A DNA stretch of 5,049 nt, from positions 1 to 5,049 of the forward strand of contig MGWJ01000113.1 of NCBI GenBank assembly GCA_001800945.1, given 5' to 3'. Below, piece after piece: positions 4,245 through 5,049 of this stretch (its first letter is position 1; each line of letters starts with the position of its first letter). The position numbers and the translations under genes are program-made. A model generated the notes under the pieces. That model was given only the letters and a program-made list of their open reading frames with translations, did not search any database and was not told the origin of the DNA. This DNA is from Flavobacteria bacterium RIFCSPLOWO2_12_FULL_31_7 (GTDB lineage: Bacteria; Bacteroidota; Bacteroidia; Flavobacteriales; Flavobacteriaceae).

Positions 4245-5049
4245 TTACTTACGAGTTATGTAAATCCAACCGTCTTTCATAGTACTTCCATCTCCATTTA
4301 GATCTAATTGGTAATAGTATGAACCTGAATCGGGTAGTGGTTGGCTGTTGTTTTTGTAGGCACCATTCCAATCGTTTTGATAACCTCTTGCAAAAAACAC
4401 CTCAGAACCCCATCTGTTAAATACTCTTACAGTACAATTTGGGTAATTCTCGATGTTGTAAATCATCCAAGTATCATTAATGCCATCACCATTTGGAGTA
4501 ATAGCTTCAGAAACATTAACTTCTATTAAATCACAAACATCTCCCATTCCGTCGTTATCACGGTCTTCTTGACCAGGGTTATAAACAAATTGACAGTTGT
4601 CTAATGTGTCTATTAAGCCATCATTGTCATCATCGTCATCACAAAGGTCTCCAAATCCATCCGAATCATTATCAGCCTGATCACTATTTGCTGTTAATTC
4701 ACAATTATCAGATATATCTAAAACTCCATCGTTATCATCATCATCGTCACAGTTGTCTTTAGTTCCGTCAGAATCATTGTCACCGAATGTGTTGTCTACA
4801 GTTACAATTGCTGTTGCGATGTTTGTATTTCCGTTTACATCAGTAATTGTTAAAGTAACCGTGTTTGTACCTGCATTTCCACAAGTAAATGCATCTGGTG
4901 AAACCGTTATTGTAGCGATACCACAATTATCAGTTGAACCATTGTTAACTTGAGCGGCAGTAATTGTTGCGTTACCAGCAGCATCTAATTGTATAGTAAT
5001 ATCTTGAGTAATCACTGTTGGAAGTACCGTATCTTGAATAGTTACTATT
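4245..5049 (-). CDS. Secreted T9SS type B cargo protein: Ig/HYR-like module, thrombospondin type 3 repeats, gliding motility-associated C-terminal domain (5' part outside window)
   Basis: The reading frame is open from the right edge to the TAA at 4245-4247, so this is the C-terminal 267 residues of a longer, probably large, surface protein. In order there is an Ig/HYR-like module (4794-5048) with the STDNCGIATITVSP and GTNTVTLTITDVNGN pattern usual in Bacteroidota adhesins. Three thrombospondin type 3 units (4530-4781) follow, with DNDSDG, DDDDDNDG and DRDNDG calcium-binding loops and paired cysteines. The last domain (4248-4529) is a type B sorting domain with AITPNGDGINDTW, VRVFNRWG, GYQNDWNG, LPDSGSYYYQLDL and a GWIYITRK end. 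Type B signals direct cargo through the T9SS and need a PorP/SprF-like partner, here encoded 19 bases downstream. The GTG at 5013-5015 is an internal valine codon, not a start. The exact role (adhesin, enzyme or other) depends on the missing N-terminal part. Confidence 0.92.
   Translation of the reverse strand, partial: IVTIQDTVLPTVITQDITIQLDAAGNATITAAQVNNGSTDNCGIATITVSPDAFTCGNAGTNTVTLTITDVNGNTNIATAIVTVDNTFGDNDSDGTKDNCDDDDDNDGVLDISDNCELTANSDQADNDSDGFGDLCDDDDDNDGLIDTLDNCQFVYNPGQEDRDNDGMGDVCDLIEVNVSEAITPNGDGINDTWMIYNIENYPNCTVRVFNRWGSEVFFARGYQNDWNGAYKNNSQPLPDSGSYYYQLDLNGDGSTMKDGWIYITRK
4530..4781 (-). repeat. Thrombospondin type 3 repeat block inside the T9SS cargo gene
   Basis: It encodes about 84 residues with three Asp/Asn-rich calcium-binding units. 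The repetition is visible in the DNA as well: 4618-4642 and 4726-4750 are similar 25-base stretches of CAT/CGT-type triplets encoding CDDDDDNDG. Such blocks usually form a rigid Ca2+-loaded stalk holding functional domains away from the cell surface. Aspartate runs of five occur at two places. Confidence 0.85.

Noticed and set aside
4341..4953. Two short plus-strand open frames (4341-4529, 4753-4953)
   Set aside because: Both are antisense to the secreted cargo gene. The second is hydrophobic only because it mirrors Thr/Asn/Ile-rich codons.
5013..5015. GTG as a start codon for the cargo protein
   Set aside because: The frame stays open to the window edge, and the preceding codons (reading IVTIQDTVLPT) continue the same Ig/HYR-like pattern, so this GTG is internal.

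Overview
The window looks like chromosome of a member of the Bacteroidota, most likely Flavobacteriaceae and Flavobacterium-like. The reasons are AT-rich DNA, a PorP/SprF-type type IX secretion (T9SS) protein beside a protein with a gliding-motility-type C-terminal domain, TAnnTTTG promoter boxes, and the absence of obvious Shine-Dalgarno sequences. The species assignment is inference.

Left part (1-1629, minus strand): a three-gene unit read leftwards. A small DUF4286-family protein comes first, then rsmA/ksgA (16S rRNA adenine dimethyltransferase), then the start of mgtE (Mg2+ channel/transporter), which runs off the left edge. mgtE overlaps the end of ksgA by 11 bases. A good Bacteroidota-type promoter (TTG, 19-base spacer, TATCTTTG) sits just upstream of the first gene. 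The gap between DUF4286 and ksgA is filled mostly by a 7-base-period repeat.

Middle (1630-2209): a 580-base divergent intergenic region with no gene but rich in repeats. In order it holds a roughly 12-base-period repeat, a 56-base imperfectly palindromic repeat (copy A), a GC-richer structured element with a long perfect hairpin, a second copy of the 56-base repeat (copy B), short AATCTG-type repeats, a second 7-base-period array, and a promoter-like box abutting the ruvB start codon. I saw nothing recognisable in 1784-1835, 1938-1974 and 2033-2104.

RuvB (2210-3232, plus strand): a complete Holliday-junction branch-migration ATPase, apparently transcribed alone. A perfect 12-bp inverted repeat at 3291-3325 lies between ruvB and the convergent gene and looks like a two-way terminator.

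Right part (3341-5049, minus strand): the 3' end of a secreted multidomain protein (Ig/HYR-like module, calcium-binding thrombospondin type 3 repeats, T9SS type B C-terminal domain), followed 19 bases later by a PorP/SprF-family outer-membrane protein. This is the usual layout of a type B T9SS cargo with its dedicated partner.

The genes themselves are of known families. The least explained part is the repeat-filled 1630-2209 region and the paired heptad arrays. I found no tRNA, rRNA, CRISPR array, transposase or phage gene.
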